Part shown: piece by piece, positions 19,239 to 27,951 of the stretch
Layout: every line of letters starts with the position of its first letter
How positions within the stretch are numbered: position 1 is the first letter of the stretch
Source of the DNA: Novosphingobium guangzhouense
Lineage (GTDB): Bacteria; Pseudomonadota; Alphaproteobacteria; Sphingomonadales; Sphingomonadaceae
Length of the DNA: 64,000 bases
NCBI RefSeq assembly: GCF_002896965.1
Contig: NZ_LYMM01000014.1
Location: forward strand, 1-64,000
Direction of reading: 5' to 3'
Notes under the pieces: model-generated
What the model saw: only the letters and a program-made list of their open reading frames with translations
Database searches by the model: none
What the model was told of the DNA's origin: nothing
Translations under genes and position numbers: made by a program

Positions 19239-19758
19239 GGACGATCTCTCCGTCACCCTCATGAGGCTCGGGCTCGCGACGCTTCTGGGCCTCGTGCTGG
19301 GGTTCGAACGCGAACGCCACGGCCATGATGCAGGCCTGCGAACACATGGTCTAGTCGCGCTGAGCTCAGGGATGCTTACCTTGTCTGCCCTGGAACTCGT
19401 GGAACACCATGGGGAGGGCGACCCTGTTCGCGTCATACAAGGGCTTGCACAAGCTATCGGCTTTATCGCCGGAGGCTTGATCTTTGTGCGCGGGGGCGAT
19501 GTACGAAACATGACAACGGCGGCCAGTCTCTGGATGGCTGCGGCTGTCGGCATAACCGCCGGTGCTGGGCAGTATATTCTTGTGCTGGCAGGTACGGCCC
19601 TCGCCGTCCTACTCCTGGTCGCTGCGACCTTCGTTGAACGCATGCTGCCAAAAAATGGCGGATCGCCAGATAGCCAGAAATCGGTGCAGATGCCGAACCG
19701 GCGTGGCTCTGTCGTTCCCTCTCCTCCACCCGGTCAGCTTGGCGAGGAGGAAAAGTAG
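19231..19758 (+). CDS. MgtC/SapB-family membrane protein
   Basis: A 175-residue protein with four to five hydrophobic helices in the MgtC fold: LGLATLLGLVLGFERERHGH, GLRTHGLVALSSGML, and IGFIAGGLIFVRGGDVRNMTTAASLW. A charged Pro-rich tail follows. MgtC-like proteins affect magnesium stress survival and ATP synthase. The start ATG 19231 lies inside the end of the DedA gene (8-base overlap). Confidence 0.88.
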   Translation: MLEDDLSVTLMRLGLATLLGLVLGFERERHGHDAGLRTHGLVALSSGMLTLSALELVEHHGEGDPVRVIQGLAQAIGFIAGGLIFVRGGDVRNMTTAASLWMAAAVGITAGAGQYILVLAGTALAVLLLVAATFVERMLPKNGGSPDSQKSVQMPNRRGSVVPSPPPGQLGEEEK

Positions 19759-20086
19759 AGCCGCCTTGAGGAGCACCATAGCACAAGGCTTCGAGCCCTG
19801 ACTGGGTTTCGCCCCCTGGAATCCGACCTAATGCAGGTACATGGAATTGGTCATAACGCGAGCGATGCCACGGCAGCGTGCGCCACACGCGGCCCAGAAC
19901 CCACCCATAAATCGGCCAGGACGGCAGGGCTAACGGCCAGCCCGTGCTGCCGGTTAAGAGGAGTCCTTAGGAGCAGACTGTGCAGTTCGGGCCCGCAGGG
20001 CCCGCTGCTATATGGCGGGAAAGCTACATTTCCGCCTCCATCTGGCCAATTTCCGCAGAAACGCATGCGGGGCTTCGACGAAGGGC
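19759..20086. other. 328-bp gap with no supported gene
   Basis: There are no reading frames with a ribosome site. A short GC-rich self-complementary run (GGGCCCGCAGGGCCC) lies around 19989-20003 between the converging transcripts and could help terminate both, but it has no T-run. Confidence 0.35.
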
Positions 20087-21289
20087 CTACAGCGCCCTTG
20101 CGTCGTCGTCAGATGACGTGGGGCTCGGATAGGGCATGATCAGCTTTCCGTCAGGGGCGGCGGTGAACGTCGTTTGCGTGGGATAAGGAATGGAAATCCC
20201 CTCCTGGGCGAACCTTTGCACGACCGCCACCATCAGCCGGTCGCGCAGCGGATGCGCCACGCCCCAGTCCTTGCCCGGCACGTCGACCAGCAGGCTGAAA
20301 TCGAGCGAACTAGCGCCGAAGCTCTCGAACCCGGCCCTTGCCGCCTTACCGCCTTCCGCCTCGACAAGTTCGGTCAGGATGCCGGGAATGCGCGCGAGCG
20401 TCTCGGGCGGGGTCTCGTAGGCGACGCCGATGGTGAACGGCAAACGGATATGATCACGCCCGCTGACGTTCAGGATTTCCTTGTCGAGCAGGTTCTTGTT
20501 GGAGATGATCCGCAGTTCGCCCGTATAGGCGCGGATGCGCGTGGACTTGAGACCGATCGCCTCGATCGTGCCCGACGAATTGTCGAAGCTGATCTGGTCG
20601 CCCTTGGAAAACGGTCGGTCGAAGATGATCGCCAGCGCGGCGAACAGGTCGGCGAAGATACCCTGCGCAGCCAGACCTATGGCGATACCGCCGACGCCCA
20701 GACCCGCGACGAGGCCGGTAACGTTTACGCCGATGTTGTCGAGCAGCACCACGGCCGCCACCGCGAAGACCACCACGCTGACCAACAGGCGGATGAGGCC
20801 CATGGCATTAATGATCGCCTCGCCCTTGAAATGCTCGGCCGAGGTCTTGTGCTCTATCGCGCCGAGGATGAACTCGCGCGCCCAGATCGCGCCTTGCATC
20901 ACCGCAGCCAGGGTGAACAGGAACGTTACCAGCTTGTCGAGCATCGGAGGCGTCTGCGCGTATCCGTCCACCGCACGGATGGCGACCATGATGATGAAGT
21001 AGTTGGTGGTCTTGGTGATGGCCCGGCCGACGATGGTACGCCAGTCGCCCCGCCCGCGCTCCTTTCGGCACAGACGCGCGCCAAGCCCGCGCAGGGCGTA
21101 GAGCGCGGAGACGATGGCGACGGCGATGGCCAATGCGATGATGATCTGCAGCCAGTACGCCTGGAACCACGAAACCGTCGATCGCGACAGGTCGCGAATT
21201 TGCGTGGATACGTCCGGGATGGCGGTTCTTGCGAGAGCTGGGGAAGTTGCAGCGGGCGTGGCTGCGGCGATAATCTGGATTACGCTCAT
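20087..21289 (-). CDS. MscS-family mechanosensitive channel
   Basis: A 400-residue protein. The N-terminal part has membrane segments at about 43-65, 95-115, 125-145 and 165-190. The pore-type helix follows (GLVAGLGVGGIAIGLAAQGI), then the beta domain (FSKGDQISFDNSSGTIEAIGLKSTRIR) and the C-terminal alpha-beta part. MscS channels open on membrane tension and release solutes after osmotic downshock. ATG 21289 is chosen; GTG 21295, with AGGA just upstream, is a credible alternative. Confidence 0.9.
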   Translation of the reverse strand: MSVIQIIAAATPAATSPALARTAIPDVSTQIRDLSRSTVSWFQAYWLQIIIALAIAVAIVSALYALRGLGARLCRKERGRGDWRTIVGRAITKTTNYFIIMVAIRAVDGYAQTPPMLDKLVTFLFTLAAVMQGAIWAREFILGAIEHKTSAEHFKGEAIINAMGLIRLLVSVVVFAVAAVVLLDNIGVNVTGLVAGLGVGGIAIGLAAQGIFADLFAALAIIFDRPFSKGDQISFDNSSGTIEAIGLKSTRIRAYTGELRIISNKNLLDKEILNVSGRDHIRLPFTIGVAYETPPETLARIPGILTELVEAEGGKAARAGFESFGASSLDFSLLVDVPGKDWGVAHPLRDRLMVAVVQRFAQEGISIPYPTQTTFTAAPDGKLIMPYPSPTSSDDDARAL

Positions 21290-21429
21290 CGTATGCACAT
21301 GATCCTGCGTCTGTGGCGCGGTTGCGGATGGCGACCCGAACCGGCGGATTGGCGACGCTTGCACGACAGGCGCGCAAAGTGTCGGCGCGGGCCTCTAAAA
21401 TGGACTGACCCCGAGTTTGTTCCCGTATC

Positions 21430-21760
21430 GAGTGATGAAGTCCCTCACGCTTTCGGGAATGCGACCGTAGCGGCGGCGATTGGCCTAATCTTGAACATCG
21501 TCAGCGCCCTACCGCTATCATCACCACGGGCACACGAGCATCACGATCATGATCATGGGCACCGTGACCATCGTCATGGATGAGCGCAAACGACAACTAC
21601 CTGCGTTCGGCCTATCTGCCTGTTCTGGGCGGCGCACTAACGTCGATGAGGGAGATCGTCACGCTGCTGGCGAGGCATTGCCGGGGCTCGACGGTCCTCA
21701 ACCCGCTGATGAATGTAATCGATTCGGTGGTCGTCGCGCGCCGCCGACGGGGAGAAAAGC
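21430..21760 (+). pseudogene. frameshifted remnant of a DmeF/CDF-type metal efflux transporter
   Basis: One frame reads FGNATVAAAIGLILNIVSAL and then a His-rich loop (HEHHDHDHGHRDHRHG), ending in TGA at 21581-21583. The next frame continues (from about 21583) NDNYLRSAYLPVLGGALTS, REIVTLLARHC, LNPLMNVIDSVVVARR. Put together this is the central part of a cation-diffusion-facilitator of the DmeF type: helix, cytoplasmic His loop, helix pair. Both ends are missing and at least one frameshift separates the halves. Remains of a cobalt/nickel/zinc resistance gene are the likely origin. The rest of 21290-21866 shows no gene. Confidence 0.72.
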
Positions 21761-21866
21761 CCGCAATGCCGAGCGGGATCCCTGGAATCGTCACCGGCTC
21801 GTACTCAGAGTCTGGCGCCCAACCAAACCCTAAAAACTGTTGCTGTTATTTTCCCACAGGCTGGGT

Positions 21867-23756
21867 ATGCGAAGGGCGATGCGAGAGAACACCTACAGTC
21901 TGAATCGAACTTTCGGTTTCGCAATCGCGATGATCGCCCTCATTGCGCTCGTCGGCAGCGGAGGCGTCCTTATCACCTTGTCCCAATTGCATTCTGCGAC
22001 GGCGTCGCGCTTCCGCTCTTCGCAGATCATTGTCGGACTGAGCGCCATCAAGAACGAGATGCTCAACCAGGAGACCGGCGCGCGAGGCTATTTGCTGACC
22101 GGACGTCGGACAAGTCTGCAGCCCTATGAAGAGGGGCGACGCAACTTCGACCATAGTATCGCGGAGCTGAAGGTTCTGCTGGCCACGAACCAACCTCAGT
22201 TGGATGCGCTTGAAGAAGCCGAACAAGCGGCGCGAAACTGGCAGCGTCAGGTGGGCGCCGTCATCATCAGGGACATGGCCTATCCCACGGCGCGCGATCA
22301 CGCCCGTTCGATCGAAGCAGACGGGCAGGGCAAGGCCATGTTCGACACCTTCCGCGCACGGCTCGCCACTATCGAACAGCGCGAACAGGATTCGCTGGTT
22401 GTCCAGACCCGCCTGGTTGCGCGCGCGGAAGAAACCGCGCGGTTCACCCTGTGGGCTTCGTTGGTCCTGACATTGTTGATCAGTCTGGGGGTCGCAGTAG
22501 CCCTCAGCCGGTACATAGCTCGTCCCCTTGTGGGTTTGGCGGAAACGATGCGGAGGCTTGTCGCGCGTGACACGTCGGTATCCATCCCAAGCCTCAACCA
22601 CCGCAATGAGGTTGGCGCCATGGCGCGTGCCGTCGCGGTGTTCAAAGACAGCCTCATCGAACTCGACCGCACGTCGGTCCTGCGGGTGACCGCGGATACC
22701 ATGCCGGCGATGATCGCTTATATCGAGGCGGACAGATCCATCGGCTTTCTGAATGAGGAGTTTGCGCGCCGCTTCAGCGTTACGGCGGAGGACGTAGCTC
22801 ATGTTTCGGGCCGAAATCTGGATCAATTGTTTCCTCAAAAGACGTTCCCAGGCGCTGGCGACGAACTCCAGACGGCACTCAGCGGGGAGGAAGTTCGGTT
22901 TGCCTTCCAGCTGCCCGATGCCGCGTCGCCGAGGGATTTCGAGGGTTACTTCCGTCCCCACCGCGCCAATAGCGGCCGTATCCTTGGGGTCGTCGCGCTC
23001 TTTACCGATGTGACGGATCGAAAGGAAATCGACCAGAAGCTGCGGCATCAGGCTCATGATCTCCAGCGTTCCAATGCCGAGCTCGAGCAGTTCGCCTATG
23101 TCGCCTCACACGATCTCAAAGCGCCTCTTCGCGGGATCGAGAACCTGGCGAGCTGGATCGAGGAGGACCTGGGTGACAAGCTGGAGGGCGATACCCGAAC
23201 GAACATGGATTTGCTGAAGAGCCGGGTACGTCGGCTCGAGAGTCTGCTTAGTGATCTGCTCGCCTATTCGCGCGCCGGGCGCGACGACAATGTGATCCGG
23301 GAGGTTGATACGAGGGCGCTGGTCTCGGATCTTGCGGCCCTCATCAGCCCGCCGGAGGGCTTTCGGATCGAGGCGGACGCGAGTTTGCCTACGCTGGTAA
23401 CCGCGCAAGCCGCGCTCACCCAGACGCTGCAGAACCTCATAGGAAACGCGGTAAAGCATCACCCGGATCCGGCCCATGGCCTTATCCAGGTTAAGGCGGC
23501 ATCTGTGGGCAACATGTACGAGTTCACCGTCAGCGATAATGGGGCAGGGATACCCGAACAGTTCCGCGAACGGGTGTTCGGTATGTTCCAGACCCTCAAG
23601 CCAAGGGATGAAGTGGAAGGTAGCGGAATGGGGCTTGCGATTGTAAGGAAGCTCGTCGAACGGCAATCCGGACAGGTGTGGTTGAGCGAGAATGAGGCCC
23701 GCGGCCTCACCGTGCATTTCACCTGGCCCGCTATCTCCAAGGAATCTCGAGCATGA
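21867..23756 (+). CDS. membrane sensor histidine kinase (CHASE3-HAMP-PAS-HisKA-HATPase)
   Basis: A 629-residue sensor. It has a membrane helix at about 15-38, a periplasmic CHASE3-type helical domain (about 40-195, with NQETGARGYLLTGRR), a second helix (about 195-215), HAMP (RYIARPLVGLAETMRRL) and a PAS domain (about 280-385). The dimerisation domain has the phospho-His motif YVASHDLKAPLRG (His about 414). The ATPase domain has NLIGNAVKHH, DNGAGIP and GSGMGLAIVRK. The signal is unknown. Its stop overlaps the next start (ATGA), coupling it to a stand-alone receiver. An ATG at 21879 is an alternative start. Confidence 0.92.
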   Translation: MRRAMRENTYSLNRTFGFAIAMIALIALVGSGGVLITLSQLHSATASRFRSSQIIVGLSAIKNEMLNQETGARGYLLTGRRTSLQPYEEGRRNFDHSIAELKVLLATNQPQLDALEEAEQAARNWQRQVGAVIIRDMAYPTARDHARSIEADGQGKAMFDTFRARLATIEQREQDSLVVQTRLVARAEETARFTLWASLVLTLLISLGVAVALSRYIARPLVGLAETMRRLVARDTSVSIPSLNHRNEVGAMARAVAVFKDSLIELDRTSVLRVTADTMPAMIAYIEADRSIGFLNEEFARRFSVTAEDVAHVSGRNLDQLFPQKTFPGAGDELQTALSGEEVRFAFQLPDAASPRDFEGYFRPHRANSGRILGVVALFTDVTDRKEIDQKLRHQAHDLQRSNAELEQFAYVASHDLKAPLRGIENLASWIEEDLGDKLEGDTRTNMDLLKSRVRRLESLLSDLLAYSRAGRDDNVIREVDTRALVSDLAALISPPEGFRIEADASLPTLVTAQAALTQTLQNLIGNAVKHHPDPAHGLIQVKAASVGNMYEFTVSDNGAGIPEQFRERVFGMFQTLKPRDEVEGSGMGLAIVRKLVERQSGQVWLSENEARGLTVHFTWPAISKESRA

Positions 23757-24178
23757 ATCCAACCGTCAATCTGTTGCTCGTCGAAGATGACGAGGTCGAT
23801 GTGCAAGGCCTAAAGCGCGCGTTCGCCAAAAGCCGGATCGCCAACCCGATCACAGTGGCTCGTGACGGCATCGAGGCACTGGAAGTGCTGCGGGGCGAAA
23901 ACGGCCAGGAAAAGCTGCCCAAGCCTCACCTCATCCTGCTCGACCTCAACATGCCCCGGATGAACGGCATCGAATTCCTGGAAGCCATTCGGGCGGATGA
24001 GGAGCTGAAAGGCTCTGTGGTGTTCATGATCACCACCTCCAAGGCGGACGAAGACAAGGCGCGCGCCTATGGGCACAATGTCGCGGGCTACATCGTCAAG
24101 CAGGACCCGGCAAACACCTTTATGGAAGCCGTATCACTGCTTGAACATTATTGGAGAATCGTTGAGTTTCCGCGCTGA
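23753..24178 (+). CDS. single-domain response regulator (Rcp1-like)
   Basis: A 141-residue receiver without an output domain: LLLVEDDEVD (acidic pocket), LILLDLNMPRMNG with phospho-acceptor Asp64, MITTS (Thr switch) and YIVKQD (Lys). This pattern resembles the receivers paired with CHASE3 or phytochrome kinases. Translationally coupled to the upstream kinase and three bases from the next gene, it likely relays phosphate within this operon. Confidence 0.92.
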   Translation: MNPTVNLLLVEDDEVDVQGLKRAFAKSRIANPITVARDGIEALEVLRGENGQEKLPKPHLILLDLNMPRMNGIEFLEAIRADEELKGSVVFMITTSKADEDKARAYGHNVAGYIVKQDPANTFMEAVSLLEHYWRIVEFPR

Positions 24179-24180
24179 CG

Positions 24181-25323
24181 ATGCCGACCCAGACCCACAT
24201 CCTCCTTATCGATGACGATGAAGTCGATCGCCAGGCCGTCCGGCGGGCGCTGTCGGCCTCTGACCTCACTTGGGTTCTGACGGAGGCAGCAAACGCTGCC
24301 GAAGGACTAGCGCTCGCAGGCGAGAAAGCCTTCGACTGCGTCCTGCTCGATTATCGCTTGCCCGATGCCGATGCCTTCGATGTGCTGGGGGCTTTGCTCG
24401 CTCCAGGGTGCGGTATCAATGCCGTTCTGATCCTTACCGGCGAGACCAACCCCGAGACGGCCCTCGATCTGATGCGAGCGGGGGCGCTCGATCATTTGAG
24501 CAAGGCGGAGCTCAACCCATCGGGCCTTGCGCGTGCAATCCGCTATGCCAAGGCAAGGCGCGCCTTTCTGGCGGAACTCGAGCAGGCGAAGCGGGAAGCC
24601 GAGGAAAAATCCCTCGCTCTCGATGCGCTCAATCGTCAGAAGGCCTTGCTGCTTTCGATCATCGCGCATGATCTGCGCAATCCCTTCCAGGCAATCATTG
24701 GTCTCTCGGACTCTTTGAGCCGGACCGCCGCGCAAAAGGATCCCGCGAAGGTTCAAATCCGTGCGCAGGCCGTGCAGGAGGCGGCAGTGCAGGCACACGC
24801 CCTGATGGAAAGCCTTTTCGACTGGGCACAGCTCCAGATGGATAGCGGCAATGTCGAACTCGAGATGGTCGATGTGGCTGCTATCGCACAGGAAGCGACG
24901 AGTGTGTGCCGCCACACGGCTGAAGAGAAGGGCGTATCGGTGTCATTCGATTGTGGCGGCGGGATGGTCCGTGCCCATCGCGACATGCTCGCGACGGTGC
25001 TGCGCAACCTGGTCGGCAATTCGATCAAGTTTACGCCAGCAGGGGGCGGCATCACCATCGCCTGCGAGAAAGGAACCGACGGGCGGTTCGTTATCCATGT
25101 TCGGGATTCCGGCGTAGGAATGTCGCAGCAGGCCATCGACAATCTCTTCCGCATCGATCGCCGCGTCACGACGCCAGGGACTGCGGGAGAGAAGGGGAGC
25201 GGGCTGGGACTACTGCTCTGCCGCGACCTTGTCGAACGGATGGGGGCAAGGATGGAAGTCGCCAGCAAAGTGGGCGAAGGAACCGCCTTTTCGCTAGTTT
25301 TCGAAGGCTTATCTAAGCAATAG
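24181..25323 (+). CDS. receiver-histidine kinase hybrid, soluble
   Basis: A 380-residue protein. It has an N-terminal receiver (1-125; LIDDDEVD, phospho-acceptor Asp57 in LLDYRLPDAD), a coiled linker (about 126-150), HisKA with SIIAHDLRNPFQAI (His163), and an ATPase domain with NLVGNSIKFT, DSGVGM and GSGLGLLLCRDL. There are no membrane segments, so it acts in the cytoplasm, probably downstream of the CHASE3 kinase and the small receiver in a phosphorelay. It is the last gene of the plus-strand operon. Confidence 0.92.
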   Translation: MPTQTHILLIDDDEVDRQAVRRALSASDLTWVLTEAANAAEGLALAGEKAFDCVLLDYRLPDADAFDVLGALLAPGCGINAVLILTGETNPETALDLMRAGALDHLSKAELNPSGLARAIRYAKARRAFLAELEQAKREAEEKSLALDALNRQKALLLSIIAHDLRNPFQAIIGLSDSLSRTAAQKDPAKVQIRAQAVQEAAVQAHALMESLFDWAQLQMDSGNVELEMVDVAAIAQEATSVCRHTAEEKGVSVSFDCGGGMVRAHRDMLATVLRNLVGNSIKFTPAGGGITIACEKGTDGRFVIHVRDSGVGMSQQAIDNLFRIDRRVTTPGTAGEKGSGLGLLLCRDLVERMGARMEVASKVGEGTAFSLVFEGLSKQ

Positions 25324-25339
25324 CAGGAGCTTAGCCTCG

Positions 25340-25726
25340 TTACGCAGACAACATTTTGCTCACCGTGCGTAGCAAAACGGCGTGATCGACCGGTTTGGGC
25401 ATGAAGATGGCGGACTGCGGCAGCGCGCCTCCATCAGGTGATATCGCGCCCGAGCACACGATTAGCGCGATTGGCGGATATGCATCATGGATATAGTTCG
25501 CGAGGCGCAGGCCGTCCATTGATCCGGGCATCTGAATGTCAGTCACGACAATGCGGATGGAAGGATGCGCTTTCAATAGTTCAAGTGCTTCGCCAGCATC
25601 GCCCGCTTCCTCCACCCGGAAGCCTGCATCCTCGAACAAATCCACCAAAACCATTCTGAGCAGCGGCTCATCATCAACGACCAGAATCTCCTCTCGGCAG
25701 ATCGGATGGGCAGCGTCTTCCCTCAT
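25340..25726 (-). CDS. single-domain response regulator
   Basis: A 128-residue CheY-like receiver: LVVDDEPLLRMVL, IRIVVTDIQMPGSMDGL (Asp63), VCSGA and MPKPVD (Lys). There is no output domain. It is convergent with the hybrid kinase gene, whose stop is only 16 bases away, and probably takes part in the same network. ATG 25726 is chosen. Confidence 0.9.
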   Translation of the reverse strand: MREDAAHPICREEILVVDDEPLLRMVLVDLFEDAGFRVEEAGDAGEALELLKAHPSIRIVVTDIQMPGSMDGLRLANYIHDAYPPIALIVCSGAISPDGGALPQSAIFMPKPVDHAVLLRTVSKMLSA

Positions 25727-26029
25727 ACCGCATAAAATCAAAATTCGGCGACATCGTTCCCGGTGGAAACAGAGTGTTAATCAGACAGTCGGCATTGCTC
25801 GAATAGTTCGCTGCGTGAAATAGTCACGCAAGGCTTTGCCGATCATGCGGCGAACCGGAATATCCCATGGCACGATCGCATAGTCCGCCGAGCGCCGGCA
25901 ATCCTACTGGCACCTTCCTGCTTACCGGACATCTAACTTGCCTCTGCCCGACAGCATTTTGCAACGATTTCGCTTTGGTCGGGTTGGATGAGACATGCCC
26001 GGCGATTTTACCGACTCCAGGAACGGCAA
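25727..26029. other. 303-bp gap, probable divergent promoter region
   Basis: Lies between the receiver gene and nhaA, which are transcribed away from each other. Short frames here have no ribosome sites. No operator or hairpin stands out. Confidence 0.3.
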
Positions 26030-27409
26030 ATGAGTTTGCCCCCTCGTCAGTCGGGCCGCATCGCCGCCAGGGCCCATCACTCGCCCGCGGCTGCTATCCT
26101 TAGGAAGTTTGAACCGTTCTTCGTTATCGGCGAGGTATCCGGCGGCCCGCTGCTGATCGCGTCGATCGCCGCACTCGTGCTGATCAATACCGCTTGGGGT
26201 TCAACATACGCGCACATCTGGGACGCCCCCCTGAGGCTGACCTATGATGGCTGGGCAATAGCTAAACCCCTGTCGGGATGGATCAATGACGCGTTGATGC
26301 CGCTGTTTTTCCTCATAATCGGAACAGAGGTGAAGCGTGAGTTCGTGAAAGGGTCATTGTCTTCAGTTCGGACCGCGGCCCTCCCTGTCGTTGGTGCGAT
26401 AGGTGGTCTCGTTGTTCCGGTGGCTGTTTACCTTGCCTTCAACCTTGGTACCCAAGCGCAGCATGGCTGGGGAACGGTAGCGGCGATGGATACGGCGTTC
26501 AGCCTGGCGATCGTCGGTATGTTCGCGACCTCCTTGCCGCCATCGCTTCGCGCCACGTTGCTCGCCTTCGCAGCGATCGACGATGTGTTTGGCCTGCTAG
26601 TTATAGCCTTTGCCTACACCGCTACACTTCAACCCTGGTTTCTCGCACTGGCAGGAGCCGCATATCTTGGCATAATCCTGTTCCTGCGCCTTAACTGGGT
26701 CACTCCAATCCTTTATGTCTTTCTGGGCATCGTGGTTTGGATCGGCATATTGGGATCGGGGGTTCATCCCACGATAGCCGGTGTCGCTATTGGTCTGCTG
26801 CTTCCGACAAACTCGCGCCTTTCAGAGCGGCGCTTTGCAGCGCATGTCCAGCGACCCATCGACGAGATCAAGAAAGCCGAGGCTGCGGCCGCACGCGCCG
26901 ACGATCCGGATGAAGAGGATACTCATCATCTGTCCGCTCAGAAAAACCTGGGCTACGTCCACGAGATGGCAGCGGCTACCGATGAAGCCGCGGCCAGGCT
27001 GATCCGGATATTGACGCCGTGGGTCTCTTATGTGGTCTTGCCGCTATTTGCTCTTTCCAACCTGCGGATACATTTCTCCCCAGACCTGCTGAGTGACATT
27101 CTGCATTCAAACCTGGCGATCGGCATCATCGCCGGTCTGGCGGTCGGCAAACCGGCAGGCTTTCTCTTCGCGACCTGGCTCGCGTGTCGGCTGCATCTCG
27201 CTCGCTTGCCGGAAGGGCTGACCTGGAGAATGATCCTTGGTATCGGGGGCGTTGCCGGCATCGGCTTTACCATATCCCTCTTCATCGCCGAACTGGCCTT
27301 TACGGACGAGACGCAGTTCGAGGAGGCCTCCCTGGGCGTATTCGCAGCCTCGGTCCTTTCCGGTTTGTTCGGGTACGCCGTATTCAGGAGCGTGCCCGCG
27401 AAAAGGTAG
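26030..27409 (+). CDS. nhaA: Na+/H+ antiporter NhaA
   Basis: A 459-residue protein with about twelve membrane helices. Family motifs include DALMPLFFLIIGTEVKREF, AAMDTAFSLAIVGMF and the ion-binding acidic pair in AAIDDVFGLLVIAFAYT (about residues 185-186). A charged cytoplasmic insert is seen around 300-340 (EAAAARADDPDEEDTHH). NhaA exchanges sodium for protons at alkaline pH. ATG 26030 follows AGGAA. It stands alone. Confidence 0.93.
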   Translation: MSLPPRQSGRIAARAHHSPAAAILRKFEPFFVIGEVSGGPLLIASIAALVLINTAWGSTYAHIWDAPLRLTYDGWAIAKPLSGWINDALMPLFFLIIGTEVKREFVKGSLSSVRTAALPVVGAIGGLVVPVAVYLAFNLGTQAQHGWGTVAAMDTAFSLAIVGMFATSLPPSLRATLLAFAAIDDVFGLLVIAFAYTATLQPWFLALAGAAYLGIILFLRLNWVTPILYVFLGIVVWIGILGSGVHPTIAGVAIGLLLPTNSRLSERRFAAHVQRPIDEIKKAEAAAARADDPDEEDTHHLSAQKNLGYVHEMAAATDEAAARLIRILTPWVSYVVLPLFALSNLRIHFSPDLLSDILHSNLAIGIIAGLAVGKPAGFLFATWLACRLHLARLPEGLTWRMILGIGGVAGIGFTISLFIAELAFTDETQFEEASLGVFAASVLSGLFGYAVFRSVPAKR

Positions 27410-27951
27410 GGATGCTAGTGGTCGTTCTCGTAATCTAGGCACAGAGCTAAAGCGCTATCCTGTCCAGCGCTTCGCGGGCCGCAGTTCCGAGGCGAGCCGC
27501 CCAGACGGCTTGCCCCTGCGGATCATCGATCAGACTCTGCTTCACCTCGATTTCCACATAGGGCAGGGCGCGGCTGAATGCGTGGTACGGGACCGTATAA
27601 TCTGTGTCGTCCATCGCATAGGGGACATTGTCGCCAACAACGATGCCAGTTTGTCTTGCCAGCGCATCACGTAGCCCAAGCGCGAAGTCCGTACGCCCCC
27701 GCCAATATAATATGCCGACGTCCCAAGGTCGGGCGCTTCCGTTCAGGATGGGGGTGAAACTATGAAGTGAAACAAGGACGGTCGCGCGGCCCTGGTGCTG
27801 ACGATCATCCAGCATTCTTGAAATGGCTGCGTGATAGGGCACGTGAATGCTTTCTATCCGGGCCCTCCGGACGCTGTCCGGAAGGTTCATGTTTCCAGGG
27901 ATATAGGTGCGGTCGGATATCTCCGGAACTGCGTCGGCCCGTTCGCTATGG

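Noticed and set aside
20174..21583. 469-codon plus-strand frame over the mechanosensitive channel
   Set aside because: Most is antisense to mscS; only its last about 50 codons are meaningful, as part of the metal-transporter remnant.
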